A stretch of DNA of 64,000 nt from Qipengyuania sp. ABI-127-1 (GTDB lineage: Bacteria > Pseudomonadota > Alphaproteobacteria > Sphingomonadales > Sphingomonadaceae). The notes below the pieces were generated by a model. That model saw only the letters and a list, made by a program, of their open reading frames with translations, was not told where the DNA came from and ran no database searches. Below are positions 25,651 to 34,878 of the stretch, one piece after another (the stretch's first letter is position 1; each line of letters opens with the position of its first letter). The DNA is taken from contig JALJCR010000001.1 of the NCBI GenBank assembly GCA_022953095.1, positions 434,001 to 498,000 of the forward strand, read 5' to 3'. Made by a program: the position numbers and the translations under genes.

Positions 25651-25889
25651 GGGTGCGTCGGCCCTACTTCTCCAGACTGACGTGACGCCCAAAGGCAGAC
25701 TGAGCAAACCAACCCAAGCATCAGCCAGAATGCAGTTAGAACGACCGCGACCATGAATTGGAGCGTTGTCGGTTTGACGCGATCCGCGACCAACCGGTTG
25801 AGCAAAGCGATAGCCGCGCCCATGAAGGTGACCTGTTTCGCGCAGTTCAATGCAACTACCAGCAGGCCCGAGAGAACAAAAATTAGCAT
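25647..25889 (-). CDS. Small two-helix membrane protein
   Basis: An 80-aa protein with two long hydrophobic segments (MLIFVLSGLLVVALNC and FMVAVVLTAFWLMLGLVC) joined by a polar linker (NRLVADRVKP). It lies 95 bp downstream of the patatin-like gene on the same strand and probably belongs to the same transcript. It resembles the first membrane segments of small ion-channel proteins, but no pore sequence (TxGYG-like) follows, so a truncated channel or an independent small membrane protein are both possible. Confidence 0.45.
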   Translation of the reverse strand: MLIFVLSGLLVVALNCAKQVTFMGAAIALLNRLVADRVKPTTLQFMVAVVLTAFWLMLGLVCSVCLWASRQSGEVGPTHP

Positions 25890-25984
25890 TCAGATGCAGC
25901 GTCCGCTGGCATTGAGAGATGCTTTTTGCTGGCCTTCGCAACCCGACGGCCAACGCCGTAGGAGGCCGGCAGGCCCCTACATCA

Positions 25985-27178
25985 TCACTGACGTCCCTGC
26001 TCTTCGCCATGGGCGAACAGGGCCTGCATGAATGCGGAATCGAACTGCTCGTCTGGGAAGGCGTCATCATCGAAATCGTCACCGATCTGGTAGACCGCAA
26101 GCGTTACGCCATGATGGACGGCGAATTCGCGATAGGACCGTAGGATGTTCCTATCGGCATGGGCGATCATGGTTTCGATCGAGCGGCGCAGGATCGAAAA
26201 AGCCGTTGGCTCGACGCCTTCGACCTGCGGCGCAAGGCGGCCATTATACAGAATGGTGAAGGAGCCGTTAGTCACATCCGCTCGCTCACGGAGCTCGGCC
26301 TGTCCCCACAGGATGCTGGGCGGTATCGCGAGGAAGCTTCCTGCGGTGTCGCCGTCAACATGCATTTCGCGGAAGGGCTGCCCGTCCGCCTCGACATCGA
26401 TCATTACGGGCGGCATCAGCGCAGGGACGCTCGAGGAGGCTAGAAGGAGACTCTCGATAAGATGCTCGCGGTTGGGCATCGGCGAGACGGCGATAGAACC
26501 CAGATCCCAGATCGTGCCGCGCTGCGTGTCAAGATTGGTCGTAGTTACCAGAAGGCGGCGACCCTTCCGGTGTTCCTCTACGATCCGCTCGACAAGTTCG
26601 GGCGAAACCTCGCGCTCGATCATTTCGAGCAAGGGACGGCTGGTTGCAAAAGCTGGTCCACCGAGCAGCCCGGAGATCGCACGCTGACGGTAGATGTCGT
26701 CCGCGTCGATTGTCGTGTAGAGGCGGCGCAAAGCGTCGTCCTCGCTTGGACCTAGAAAAGCAAAAGGCGCGATAAGCGCGCCGGTGCTGACCCCGATGAC
26801 GAGATCGAAGTCGGGCCGGTCGCCGCGTTTGCTCCAGCCCGTAAGGAAGCCTGCCGAGAAGGCTCCTTTGTCCGACCCGCTGGAGATGGCCAGCAGGTCG
26901 ATCGGTTCGTCGTCACCCGAGGCTCGCCTCTCCGCCATCCAGCGATCATGCCATGGCCGGATAATCTCGATTGATGCCTCTGTATCGAACCGCGTGCCGG
27001 TGAAATCAACGAGTTGTCCACCCATCCGCGCCGCCGAGGAAACGTCTTCGCGCTCGGGCAGAGTTGCGCAGGCACCGAGCGCGGCAGAAAGGACGATCAA
27101 AAGCATCGCTCTCGGCGATGTCCGTCTTGGTATCCGCGAGGCGATACCAGGCCTGCGTCGCATGCTCCTATTTGCCAT
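25985..27178 (-). CDS. Patatin-like phospholipase lipoprotein
   Basis: A 397-aa protein with an arginine-rich start and a lipoprotein signal (LLIVLSAALGACATLP). The patatin catalytic set is complete: the oxyanion loop ISSGSDKGAFSAGFL, the nucleophile serine in IGVSTGALIAP (GxSxG) and the dyad aspartate in MHVDGDTAG (DG motif). It should be a membrane-anchored serine lipase or acyl hydrolase. The start ATG at 27178 overlaps the last codons of the TetR gene, so the two are coupled. It is divergent from the RND efflux operon. Its association with efflux is unusual and may reflect envelope lipid remodelling. Confidence 0.88.
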   Translation of the reverse strand: MANRSMRRRPGIASRIPRRTSPRAMLLIVLSAALGACATLPEREDVSSAARMGGQLVDFTGTRFDTEASIEIIRPWHDRWMAERRASGDDEPIDLLAISSGSDKGAFSAGFLTGWSKRGDRPDFDLVIGVSTGALIAPFAFLGPSEDDALRRLYTTIDADDIYRQRAISGLLGGPAFATSRPLLEMIEREVSPELVERIVEEHRKGRRLLVTTTNLDTQRGTIWDLGSIAVSPMPNREHLIESLLLASSSVPALMPPVMIDVEADGQPFREMHVDGDTAGSFLAIPPSILWGQAELRERADVTNGSFTILYNGRLAPQVEGVEPTAFSILRRSIETMIAHADRNILRSYREFAVHHGVTLAVYQIGDDFDDDAFPDEQFDSAFMQALFAHGEEQGRQ

Positions 27179-27776
27179 ATCGCGCCATGAAGGTCTGATA
27201 CGCGGCCGCAGCAATCCGGTGACATTCGTCGATCGACGCCTTCTCGCGCGAGCCGTACAAGCGCGGATCGAAAATCCCGACCTTGCAAAGTTCACCCAAT
27301 TGCTGGGCGGCAAGTTCATGATCGTCGCACGCTAGCTCGCCCCGCCCGGCCCATAGCGCGATCATGCTCGCTACTTCGCGGTTGCCGCGTTGGGGGCCGT
27401 TATACATGAAGGTCGAAGTAGCGAGCGGAAAGCGGTCGAAGCCGCCGATGCAGATGCGGCACAGACGCAGCACGTCGTCGTCACGCCCGAACATGCGTGC
27501 GAGGCGCGTGGTGATGACCTTGAGACCTTCGGTCGCGGTCATGTCACGCAATTCCGGTGGTACGATCTCGGTGCGCACCCGGGTCAAGGAATGCTCGACC
27601 ACCGCAACGTAAAGTGCGTTCTTGTCGCGAAAGTGATTGTAGAGCGTCGGCTTGGCGACTTTCGCCTCGCGCGCCACTGCATCCATGCTGGTACCCTCGA
27701 ACCCCTCGCGTACGAACACGCGCTGAGCCCCGGCGAGAATAGCCGCCCGCTTCTTCGTCTGCGTGATCTTGTTCAT
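27168..27776 (-). CDS. TetR-family repressor, likely of the RND operon
   Basis: A 202-aa regulator with an N-terminal TetR helix-turn-helix (ILAGAQRVFVREGFEGTSMD, then VAKPTLYNHFRDKNALY, residues 13-60) and a C-terminal ligand domain. The second part resembles the AcrR C-terminal domain usual for efflux repressors. The start MNKITQTKKR at 27776 fits the family better than the longer reading from 27848. It is divergent from the outer-membrane factor gene with 294 bp between; a palindrome at 28019-28034 is a candidate operator. The patatin gene overlaps its end by 11 bp. Confidence 0.9.
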   Translation of the reverse strand: MNKITQTKKRAAILAGAQRVFVREGFEGTSMDAVAREAKVAKPTLYNHFRDKNALYVAVVEHSLTRVRTEIVPPELRDMTATEGLKVITTRLARMFGRDDDVLRLCRICIGGFDRFPLATSTFMYNGPQRGNREVASMIALWAGRGELACDDHELAAQQLGELCKVGIFDPRLYGSREKASIDECHRIAAAAYQTFMARYGK

Positions 27777-28018
27777 CTGCTCCACTTCGTTCCGATCTGA
27801 AAGTGGCCATAGGCGATTCGGTTTCAGAAAGCCAACCCGAAGGTTCATGATGAACTTTTGGGTAGCTTTTCTGCTTGGCGTTCGGAATCGATATACCTAT
27901 TGATCTCTCGCTAAGTTATTCGACATATTTCGTATCTTCTCAGCGCCTTAACGCGACTTTCGCGCAGGAGCGGCTGCTGAAATCCTTCAGGAACAAGCGA
28001 CTGACTTAGCAAATTCGT

Positions 28019-28034
28019 TCTAGATTGTACTAGA
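28019..28034. promoter_or_regulatory. Candidate TetR operator
   Basis: The inverted repeat TCTAG-ATTGTA-CTAGA lies 37 bp upstream of the outer-membrane factor start and within the divergent TetR/RND promoter region. The position suits a repressor site; binding is not demonstrated. Confidence 0.45.
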
Positions 28035-28070
28035 CGGTTCAGAGCGAATCGCCTAGCAGGCCAGCCCATT

Positions 28071-29528
28071 ATGATCAGACTCACAATGCGACCAGGCCAC
28101 CATCGCCGATGGATAGCCGCCGTTTTTTCGGCGGGTCTGGCAGGCTGCGCCACGGTCGGTCCTGATTACGAGCGGCCTCCTATCGAGGCGACAGCGACCG
28201 ACTGGATCGATCGGGAAAGCGTACCGGTCGCCGAAGCGGAATTCATCGCCTGGTGGCGCAATCTGGGCGATCCGGTGCTCACTCGGCTGGTCGAAGCTTC
28301 GCTGCAGGACAATCTGACGATCCGACAGGCACTCCTTCGGGTCGAGGAAGCGCGGGCGCGACGCGCGCAAATCAGGGCTTCCGCGCTTCCATCGGTCGGA
28401 GCCGATGCCTCCGTCACCGCGCTGCAGCAAAGCCTCAACGCCAATCCGGGTTTTGCACAGATCCCCGGCTTTCAGCGAGAACTTGAAATCTACGATGTCG
28501 GGGGGTCGCTCGCCTGGCAGATCGACCTATGGGGCCAAACGCGCCGCGCTCTGGAAGCGGGCGATGCGCGCATCGAAGGCGCGATTGCAGCCGCCAACGG
28601 TGCACGGCTCGCCGTGGCCATCGAGACGGCTTCGACCTATCTTGCCCTGATCGGATACCAATCCGAGCGCGGCGCGCTTCTCGCCAGCATCGCGGCGCAG
28701 CGCGAACTGCTGGCGCTCTCGAATATTCAGCTTCGCGAGGGCGAAATATCGCGTGCCGACCTGCTGCTCGTTGAAAGCGAGCTCGCCCGCATCGAAGCCG
28801 AGCTTCCGCGCCTCGATGTCGAGATAAGGGCTGCTGCCCTGGCTCTCGGGCCGCTGATCGGCGGGTTGCCGGAACGAGAGATCGCGCTCGCGACCGAGGA
28901 TCGGAACGAGGTCGCGCTGCTCGACGTGCCTGTCGGCCTGCGCGCCGATCTGCTCCGAAGGCGCCCCGATATCGCGCGCGCTGAACGCGAACTGGCGGCC
29001 GAGACCGCCGAGATTGGCGTCGCGAGGGCCGAGCTTTTCCCGCAGCTGCGCCTCAACGCGGCAGGGGGCTTCTCATCGATCGCGCTAGATACGCTCTTCG
29101 ATGGCGACAGCACCAGCTATTCCATCGTGCCGTTTTTGTCGTGGCGCGTCTTCGAAGGCGGTCGAATCCGCGCGGAAATCGATCTCGCTCAGTTGGAAGC
29201 GCGCCGGGCTGCGCTTGCTTACGAGCAAAGCATTCTAACCGCGCTCGAGGAAACCGAGACGGCCATCGCCCGCTACGACCTGGGACGTGAGGCACTTGCA
29301 CTGAGCGAGCGCGCCGCGACCCTTTCGGCAGAAAATTACCGCCTCGCCCGCATCCAGTTCCAGTACGGCGCGATCGACCAGCTTCGCTTGCAAGAGGCTG
29401 AGCGGGGTCTGCGGAATGCGGAACGCGGCCGAGCGATTGCCTATCGCCAGGCGAGTCTTGCCATGGCGGGGCTGTACGCCGCACTCGGCGGCGGCTGGCA
29501 GGCCGCACCATCGGGAGACCCATCGTGA
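28071..29528 (+). CDS. RND efflux outer-membrane lipoprotein (NodT/OprM family)
   Basis: A 485-aa TolC-like outer-membrane factor with a lipoprotein signal (FSAGLAGCATVGPDYERP, Cys at about 25). It has the duplicated OEP helical repeats, with WWRNLGDPVLTRLVEASLQDNL and SLAWQIDLWGQTRRALEAG in the first half and GLRADLLRRRPDIARAEREL in the second. It forms the exit duct of a tripartite pump. It is first in an operon; its stop overlaps the GTG of the adaptor gene by four bases. Confidence 0.94.
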   Translation: MIRLTMRPGHHRRWIAAVFSAGLAGCATVGPDYERPPIEATATDWIDRESVPVAEAEFIAWWRNLGDPVLTRLVEASLQDNLTIRQALLRVEEARARRAQIRASALPSVGADASVTALQQSLNANPGFAQIPGFQRELEIYDVGGSLAWQIDLWGQTRRALEAGDARIEGAIAAANGARLAVAIETASTYLALIGYQSERGALLASIAAQRELLALSNIQLREGEISRADLLLVESELARIEAELPRLDVEIRAAALALGPLIGGLPEREIALATEDRNEVALLDVPVGLRADLLRRRPDIARAERELAAETAEIGVARAELFPQLRLNAAGGFSSIALDTLFDGDSTSYSIVPFLSWRVFEGGRIRAEIDLAQLEARRAALAYEQSILTALEETETAIARYDLGREALALSERAATLSAENYRLARIQFQYGAIDQLRLQEAERGLRNAERGRAIAYRQASLAMAGLYAALGGGWQAAPSGDPS

Positions 29529-30631
29529 AACATACCCTCGCCCTTTTTGGGTCAGCCTTCTTGCTGGCTGGCTGTTCCGAAACGGAAAAACCGCCCGAGC
29601 CCAGACCTGTCGCCTGGGTCGAAGTCGGCGCTTCGGAAACCACATCCGACGATCAAGTGACCTTCCCGGCGCGCGTACGCGCCGAACAGCGCGCGTCACT
29701 CAGCTTCGAAGTCGGTGGGACCCTCACCTCCGTACGCGCCGAGATCGGCGATCGGGTCGGACGCGGCGCGGTGGTCGCGACACTCGATTCCGCGACCTAT
29801 CGCTTCAATGCCGCGTCTGCCGACGCGCAGGTCGTCGAAACCCGCGCGCGGCTTGCGCGCGCCCGACAGGAAGCGGAGCGACAGCGCGCGCTCTTTGCCG
29901 AGGGTGCAACCTCCGAGACGCGGCTGGAGACCGCCGATGCCGAGGTAAACAGTCTCGAGGCCCTTCTAGATGCCGGGCAGGCGCAGGCTGGCTCGGCGCG
30001 CGAGACGCTTTCCGATACCCGATTGCGCGCCCCCTTTTCGGGTCGTGTGGCGCGCAGGATCGTCGAGCCGGGCACCCAGGTCTCCCCCGGCCAGCCGGTG
30101 CTCGAGCTCGACGGTTTCGGAACCGAAGTGGTCTTCAGCGTCCCCGGAACGCTGCGCGATCGGCTTGCCACCGGTCAATCGGTCGAGGTGCTCCGACCGG
30201 GACGCGACGTGCCAGCTCTTGCGGCGACCATCACCGAGATTTCCAGCCGCGGCAGCGGGCCGGGCGCCTTCGAAATCGTCGCACGGGTGATGGCCGGTGA
30301 AGGGACGATCGAGCCCGGCGAGGTGGCCGAGGTTCGCCTGTCTCGCGACGCCGGTAACGAAGAACCGCGGCCACAGTCCGCCACTTACGCGATACCGCTG
30401 ACCGCCATCATGCCCACCGGTCCCGATCGCGGAGAGGTATGGGTCGTCGACACGCAAACCGATAAAGTTTCCGCGCGCACCATCCGGTTCGAAGCGGCGA
30501 GCGAGAACCGCGTTACGGTAACGAGCGGGCTGAAGAGCGGCGACGTCGTCGTCAGCAAGGGAGCAGCCTTTCTGCAAACCGGTGAGCGCGTCAGTCTGAT
30601 CGGCGCCGGCGCGCGGCGGTTCGCATCGTGA
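29525..30631 (+). CDS. RND efflux periplasmic adaptor (lipoprotein)
   Basis: A 368-aa membrane-fusion protein. It has a lipoprotein signal (LFGSAFLLAGC), a barrel-sandwich domain (RASLSFEVGGTLTSVRAEIG), a helical hairpin (residues 85-145, RLARARQEAERQRALFAEGA) and the second lipoyl half DTRLRAPFSGRVARRIVEPG. A beta-barrel and a membrane-proximal domain with PTGPDRGEVWVVD follow. It joins the inner pump to the outer-membrane duct. The start is GTG at 29525 and the end overlaps the pump gene (GTGA), so the three genes are translationally coupled. Confidence 0.94.
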   Translation: MKHTLALFGSAFLLAGCSETEKPPEPRPVAWVEVGASETTSDDQVTFPARVRAEQRASLSFEVGGTLTSVRAEIGDRVGRGAVVATLDSATYRFNAASADAQVVETRARLARARQEAERQRALFAEGATSETRLETADAEVNSLEALLDAGQAQAGSARETLSDTRLRAPFSGRVARRIVEPGTQVSPGQPVLELDGFGTEVVFSVPGTLRDRLATGQSVEVLRPGRDVPALAATITEISSRGSGPGAFEIVARVMAGEGTIEPGEVAEVRLSRDAGNEEPRPQSATYAIPLTAIMPTGPDRGEVWVVDTQTDKVSARTIRFEAASENRVTVTSGLKSGDVVVSKGAAFLQTGERVSLIGAGARRFAS

Positions 30632-33600
30632 GCAATCTTTCGGAACTCGGCTTCCGCTACCGCGCGGCGGTTTTACTCATCGTTGTGCTCGCGATGATCT
30701 ACGGCGTCGCGAGCTATTTCACGCTTCCCGCGCGCGAGGACCCCACGATCACTATCCGCGAAGCCGTGGTCGTTACCGCGCATCCGGGGATGGACGCGAC
30801 ACGGGTCGAGACCCTCATCACCACCCCGCTCGCCGAAGCTATCAAGACGATGCCCGAGGTCGACGAAGTGCGTGCCACTTCAATGGAGGGACAATCGATT
30901 ATCCATGCCGAAGTCGCCTTCGCCACCGACGATCTTGATCAGGTGTGGGACGAACTGGACGAAAAGGTCGAGGAGACTGTGGGCCAGTTCCCTGAAGGTA
31001 CGATGGCGCCAATCATCAACGACGAGTTCGGCGATGTCGCGGTCATTACGCTGGCGTTGCAATCTGCCGATTTCCCGATGGACGAGCTGGGCGATCTTGC
31101 GGAGCATGTGCGCGACCAGCTCTACACCATTCCCGGCACCAAGCGCGTCGACATCCTGGGTCGACCGCAGGAGCGGGTCTATATCGAGATGAGCAATGCG
31201 GTGCTCGCCCAACTCGGCGTTCCGCTCGATGCGGTCGCTGCGGCGCTCGCACAGCAGAACGTCGTGGCGCCCGGTGGCGCAATCGAGACCGAAAGCCGCC
31301 GATTGTCGATCGAACCGTCGGGCGCCTTCGAAACACTTGAAGACGTCAGAAACCTTTATCTCGACCTCGGCCCGGCAGGGACCATCCGGCTCGGCGATTA
31401 CGCGCAGGTCAGCAAACGATCTATCGATCCTCCGTTGCAGCGCGCCTATTTCAACGGTGATCCTGCCATCGTCTTCGCCATCTCGATGGACGAGGCGCAA
31501 AGCGTGATCAACTACGCCGATCGCGCGCAGGAAACGATCGACGACGTGCGCCAGTCGCTGCCCGCGGGCATAACGCTTGAAACCATGACCTGGCAGGCCG
31601 AGCAGGTGAAGAACGCTGTCTACGGCGTTAGCTTCAACGTCCTCCAGACGTTCGCCATCGTGCTTGCGACCATGATCCTCTTCCTTGGCCTTCGCACGGG
31701 GCTCGTAATCGGCGCAGTGGTTCCTGCGGTCGTGCTGATCACACTCGCAATCATGGGCATGTACGGCATCAAGCTAGAGCGTATGAGCCTTGCAACCATC
31801 GTTATCGCGCTCGGCCTGCTGGTCGATAACGGCATTGTGATCGCGGAGGATTTCGAACAGCGCCTCGCCGAAGGCATCGACCGGCGCAAGGCTATCGGTC
31901 AGACGGGCGGAGAACTCGCCGGGCCGCTCCTCGCGTCGACACTCACCATTATCCTTGTGTTCCTGCCGCTCATGCTCGCGCAGCAGGAATCGGGTGAATA
32001 CACGCGCAACATTTCGCTCGTCATCCTGATCGCTCTGTCGAGCTCTTGGCTGATCGCGGTCACGGTGATCCCCACCCTGTGCTATTGGTTCGCCAGGCCA
32101 CCCGAGGAGCAACAGAAGGGCAAGATCAGGGCCAAGGTTGACGAAACGTTCGACTGGGGATCGGCGCGCTACGAGAAGCTTCTTCGCTGGGCGCTCGCGC
32201 ATCGCAAGCTCTATCTTGGCGGCATGGCCGCGCTGTTTGCTATCGCAGCGGCATCGCTGCAGCTGGTTCCGCAACAATTCTTCCCCTCGTCCGACCGTGC
32301 GCAGATACTCGTCTATGCCGACATGCCCGTAGGAACCTCGAGCGTTGCGATGGACGAAAAGGTTCAGGCGATCTCCGAGTTCATTGACGATGACGAGCGC
32401 TATCCAGACTTCGACAGCGTGGCTTCCTATTCAGGGTTTGGGGGACCGCGCTTCGTGCTGTCGCTCGCACCATCGGACCCAGCCCCCAATAGGGGTTTCC
32501 TCGTCATCAACGCGAAGGACGCGGAGGTGCGCGATGCCGGTGTCGAGCAATTGCGGCAGGACATGGCCGTGGCCTTTCCCGACACTCGGATGCGGATCGC
32601 GGGGATGTTCCTCGGGCCGAGCGATCCCAACGTGATCCAGGTGCAGGTTCGCGGCCCGGACCCCGATGTCCTGCTTGAAACGGGCGACAAGCTCGCGGGC
32701 ATCCTGCGCGAGGTCGAAGGGACGATCGACATCTTCTCCGATTGGGAAGAACCGTCCATGCAATACAGGGTCGAGGTCGACCAAGCGGCCGCGCGTGCGG
32801 CGGGCGTGACCTCGGCCGACGTCTCGCGTGCGCTCACGACCTATTTCTCGGGGCAATCCGTAGGCGTCTATCGCGACGGCGATGATCTCGCGCCGATCGT
32901 CATTCGTGCTCCCGAAATCGAGCGCACCGATCCGGCCCGACTGGAAGCGGTGACGCTTGTCGGGGCGGAAGGAGCGGTCGTACAGTTGGGTGAAGTAGCG
33001 ATGGCTTCGCTTGTCCCGCAACGGGGACGCATCCAGAGCGAGAACCTGATCAAGACGCTCACGGTCGAAGCGCGTCCTACCTCGGTCACCCCGCAGGACA
33101 TGGTTCCGATGGTGCAGGACAAGCTCGACGAGCTCGAGGCGATGCTGCCGCCGGGTCATCATATAGAATGGGACGGCATTATCGCCGAGAGCTCGGAAGG
33201 CACCAGCGCGCTGCTCGCCAATCTGCCCCTGATGATGGGGCTGATCGTCATCATGCTGGTGATCCAGTTCGGTGCGTTCCGACAGGCCGGTGTCGTTCTC
33301 CTAGTCGTTCCTCTGGGCGTGATCGGTGCGGCAGCCGGGCTTCATATCATGCAGGCCGATTTCGGCTTCATGGTGATCCTCGGCCTGTTCGCTCTGTTTG
33401 GCATTATCATCAACAATGCCATCGTTCTCGTCGACCGCTGCGAGATCGAGCGCAGTGAAGCGGAGAAACGTGCACACGATGAAGGCAAAACGCGCGACGA
33501 TGCTGACGTTGAGCAAGTAGCCGAAGCGGTGGTCCAGGCCGGCATGCGCCGGTTCCGACCAATCCTGATGACGACGATCACCACGATCCTCGGACTCCTA

Positions 33601-33756
33601 CCGCTCATCATCGGACAGGACGTGCTTTTCTACGGCTTGGCCAGCGCTATCGCGTTTGGTTTGGTGTTTGCTCTGGCAATCACATTGGGCGCGGTGCCCG
33701 TTCTGTACGCGTGGTTCTTTGGCGCACAGTCCGCCAGCTCGAAATCAGGAAAGTGA
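30628..33756 (+). CDS. RND efflux pump permease (AcrB/MexB superfamily)
   Basis: A 1042-aa proton-driven inner-membrane transporter with the 12-helix RND fold and two large periplasmic loops. It opens with NLSELGFRYRAAVLLIVVLA and ARED(P)TI-type LPAREDPTITIREAVV. TM4 contains IALGLLVDNGIVIAEDFEQR, where the usual Asp pair is DN, so only one of the two proton-relay acids is present at that point. C-terminal FGIIINNAIVLVDRCE likewise resembles the hydrophobic/amphiphilic (HAE) branch with changes. The substrate is not predictable. The divergent TetR gene and a downstream, broken LysR gene flank it. Confidence 0.94.
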   Translation: MSNLSELGFRYRAAVLLIVVLAMIYGVASYFTLPAREDPTITIREAVVVTAHPGMDATRVETLITTPLAEAIKTMPEVDEVRATSMEGQSIIHAEVAFATDDLDQVWDELDEKVEETVGQFPEGTMAPIINDEFGDVAVITLALQSADFPMDELGDLAEHVRDQLYTIPGTKRVDILGRPQERVYIEMSNAVLAQLGVPLDAVAAALAQQNVVAPGGAIETESRRLSIEPSGAFETLEDVRNLYLDLGPAGTIRLGDYAQVSKRSIDPPLQRAYFNGDPAIVFAISMDEAQSVINYADRAQETIDDVRQSLPAGITLETMTWQAEQVKNAVYGVSFNVLQTFAIVLATMILFLGLRTGLVIGAVVPAVVLITLAIMGMYGIKLERMSLATIVIALGLLVDNGIVIAEDFEQRLAEGIDRRKAIGQTGGELAGPLLASTLTIILVFLPLMLAQQESGEYTRNISLVILIALSSSWLIAVTVIPTLCYWFARPPEEQQKGKIRAKVDETFDWGSARYEKLLRWALAHRKLYLGGMAALFAIAAASLQLVPQQFFPSSDRAQILVYADMPVGTSSVAMDEKVQAISEFIDDDERYPDFDSVASYSGFGGPRFVLSLAPSDPAPNRGFLVINAKDAEVRDAGVEQLRQDMAVAFPDTRMRIAGMFLGPSDPNVIQVQVRGPDPDVLLETGDKLAGILREVEGTIDIFSDWEEPSMQYRVEVDQAAARAAGVTSADVSRALTTYFSGQSVGVYRDGDDLAPIVIRAPEIERTDPARLEAVTLVGAEGAVVQLGEVAMASLVPQRGRIQSENLIKTLTVEARPTSVTPQDMVPMVQDKLDELEAMLPPGHHIEWDGIIAESSEGTSALLANLPLMMGLIVIMLVIQFGAFRQAGVVLLVVPLGVIGAAAGLHIMQADFGFMVILGLFALFGIIINNAIVLVDRCEIERSEAEKRAHDEGKTRDDADVEQVAEAVVQAGMRRFRPILMTTITTILGLLPLIIGQDVLFYGLASAIAFGLVFALAITLGAVPVLYAWFFGAQSASSKSGK

Positions 33757-33787
33757 TGATTGTACCGTCAACATCCGGGGCTCGTAA

Positions 33788-34459
33788 TTGGCATTCGACA
33801 TTCGTCAACTAAGATATGCAATCGCTGCAGCGGATCACGGCAGCTTTTATCGCGCCGCCCGCGCCCTTGATGTTGAACAATCAACGCTCAGTCGCTCAGT
33901 TATGAAGCTCGAACGATCGGTCGGCGCTCAGCTATTCTTGAGGTCACACTCGGGTGTAGCTCCAACGACCGCCGGGTTGCGATTTCTGCGCAGCGCCCGA
34001 CCTATGGTCGCCAATGCGGACCGGATGATCGCCAACACGCGCGCGGCGGGCAGTGGCCGTGCAGGAGGTTTCGTTGTCGGGTTCAACAACTCCGTCTCTG
34101 CTGGAAACCTTCGTGCTACGCTGGTCGCCGCGCAACGCGAGAACCCTGACCTTAAAATCAACGGCGTCGAATCGGACCGCAGTGCACTTTTCGCGGGTCT
34201 CGACAGCGGCGAGATCGATATAGCCATCTTGATGGGCGAGATCGCCCGCGATGATTGTCGGCACGCCTCGTTCTGGAGCGAGCACGTCGTCGCTGCGATG
34301 TCGAAGGGTCACGCACTCTATGAGCGTGACACTGTCAACTGGACTGATCTGCGTGGGCAGCGCTTTATGCTGCCGACCGCCGATCCCGGCCCGGACATCC
34401 GCGACATGCTGATCGGTATGTCCCCCGTCAGCACCTATGGCACAGATTTGAGGTTGTGA
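33788..34459 (+). pseudogene. LysR-family regulator, truncated by IS
   Basis: The first 217 or so residues of a LysR regulator are present: the helix-turn-helix LRYAIAAADHGSFYRAARAL and QSTLSRSVMKLERSVGAQLF, then half of the effector domain. About 80-90 C-terminal residues of a normal 300-aa LysR are missing. The frame runs into the IS3-type element at about 34438 and stops at 34459. The start is a TTG at 33788. The missing part is not found beyond the IS. Confidence 0.85.
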
Positions 34460-34503
34460 TTCAAGGAGGATTTGGGCTTCGTCGTAGTGACGAAGGAACG
34501 AAG

Positions 34504-34878
34504 ATGAAGCCCAAATCCTCAAGGTCCAAATTGCCTGCCGAGCAGGTGGTCAAGGACATCCGCCGCAAGACCCGTCGGCATTTTTCATCGGAAGACAAGA
34601 TCAGGATCGTGCTGGAAGGCCTGCGCGGCGATGACTCGATAGCTGAGTTGTGCCGCAAGGAAGGCATTGCCCAGAGCCTGTACTACACCTGGTCCAAGGA
34701 GTTCATGGAGGCCGGCAAACGCCGCCTGGCTGGCGACACCGCCCGTGCAGCGACTACGGACGAAGTCAGGGATCTGCGCCGTGAGGCCCGCGATCTGAAG
34801 GAATGCGTGGCCGACCTCATCCTGGAGAACCGCTTGCTCAAAAAAAGCATGATCGCGGATGGGGGAGACGACGCATGA
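34504..34878 (+). CDS. IS3-type transposase OrfA
   Basis: A 124-aa HTH protein starting MKPKSSRSKLPAEQVVKDIR, with a transposase_8-type helix-turn-helix (HFSSEDKIRIVLEGLRGDDS, ELCRKEGIAQSLYYTWSKEF) and a C-terminal leucine-zipper-like segment (DLRREARDLKECVADLILEN). It supplies DNA-end recognition for OrfB. Its stop overlaps the OrfB start by four bases (ATGA), so coupling rather than an obvious slippery frameshift joins the two. Confidence 0.88.
   Translation: MKPKSSRSKLPAEQVVKDIRRKTRRHFSSEDKIRIVLEGLRGDDSIAELCRKEGIAQSLYYTWSKEFMEAGKRRLAGDTARAATTDEVRDLRREARDLKECVADLILENRLLKKSMIADGGDDA

Noticed and set aside
25651-26100. Upstream extension of the 75-aa frame into a 225-codon ORF
   Set aside because: It overlaps the end of the patatin gene out of frame and has no coding-like composition; only the ATGA-coupled 3' part was kept.
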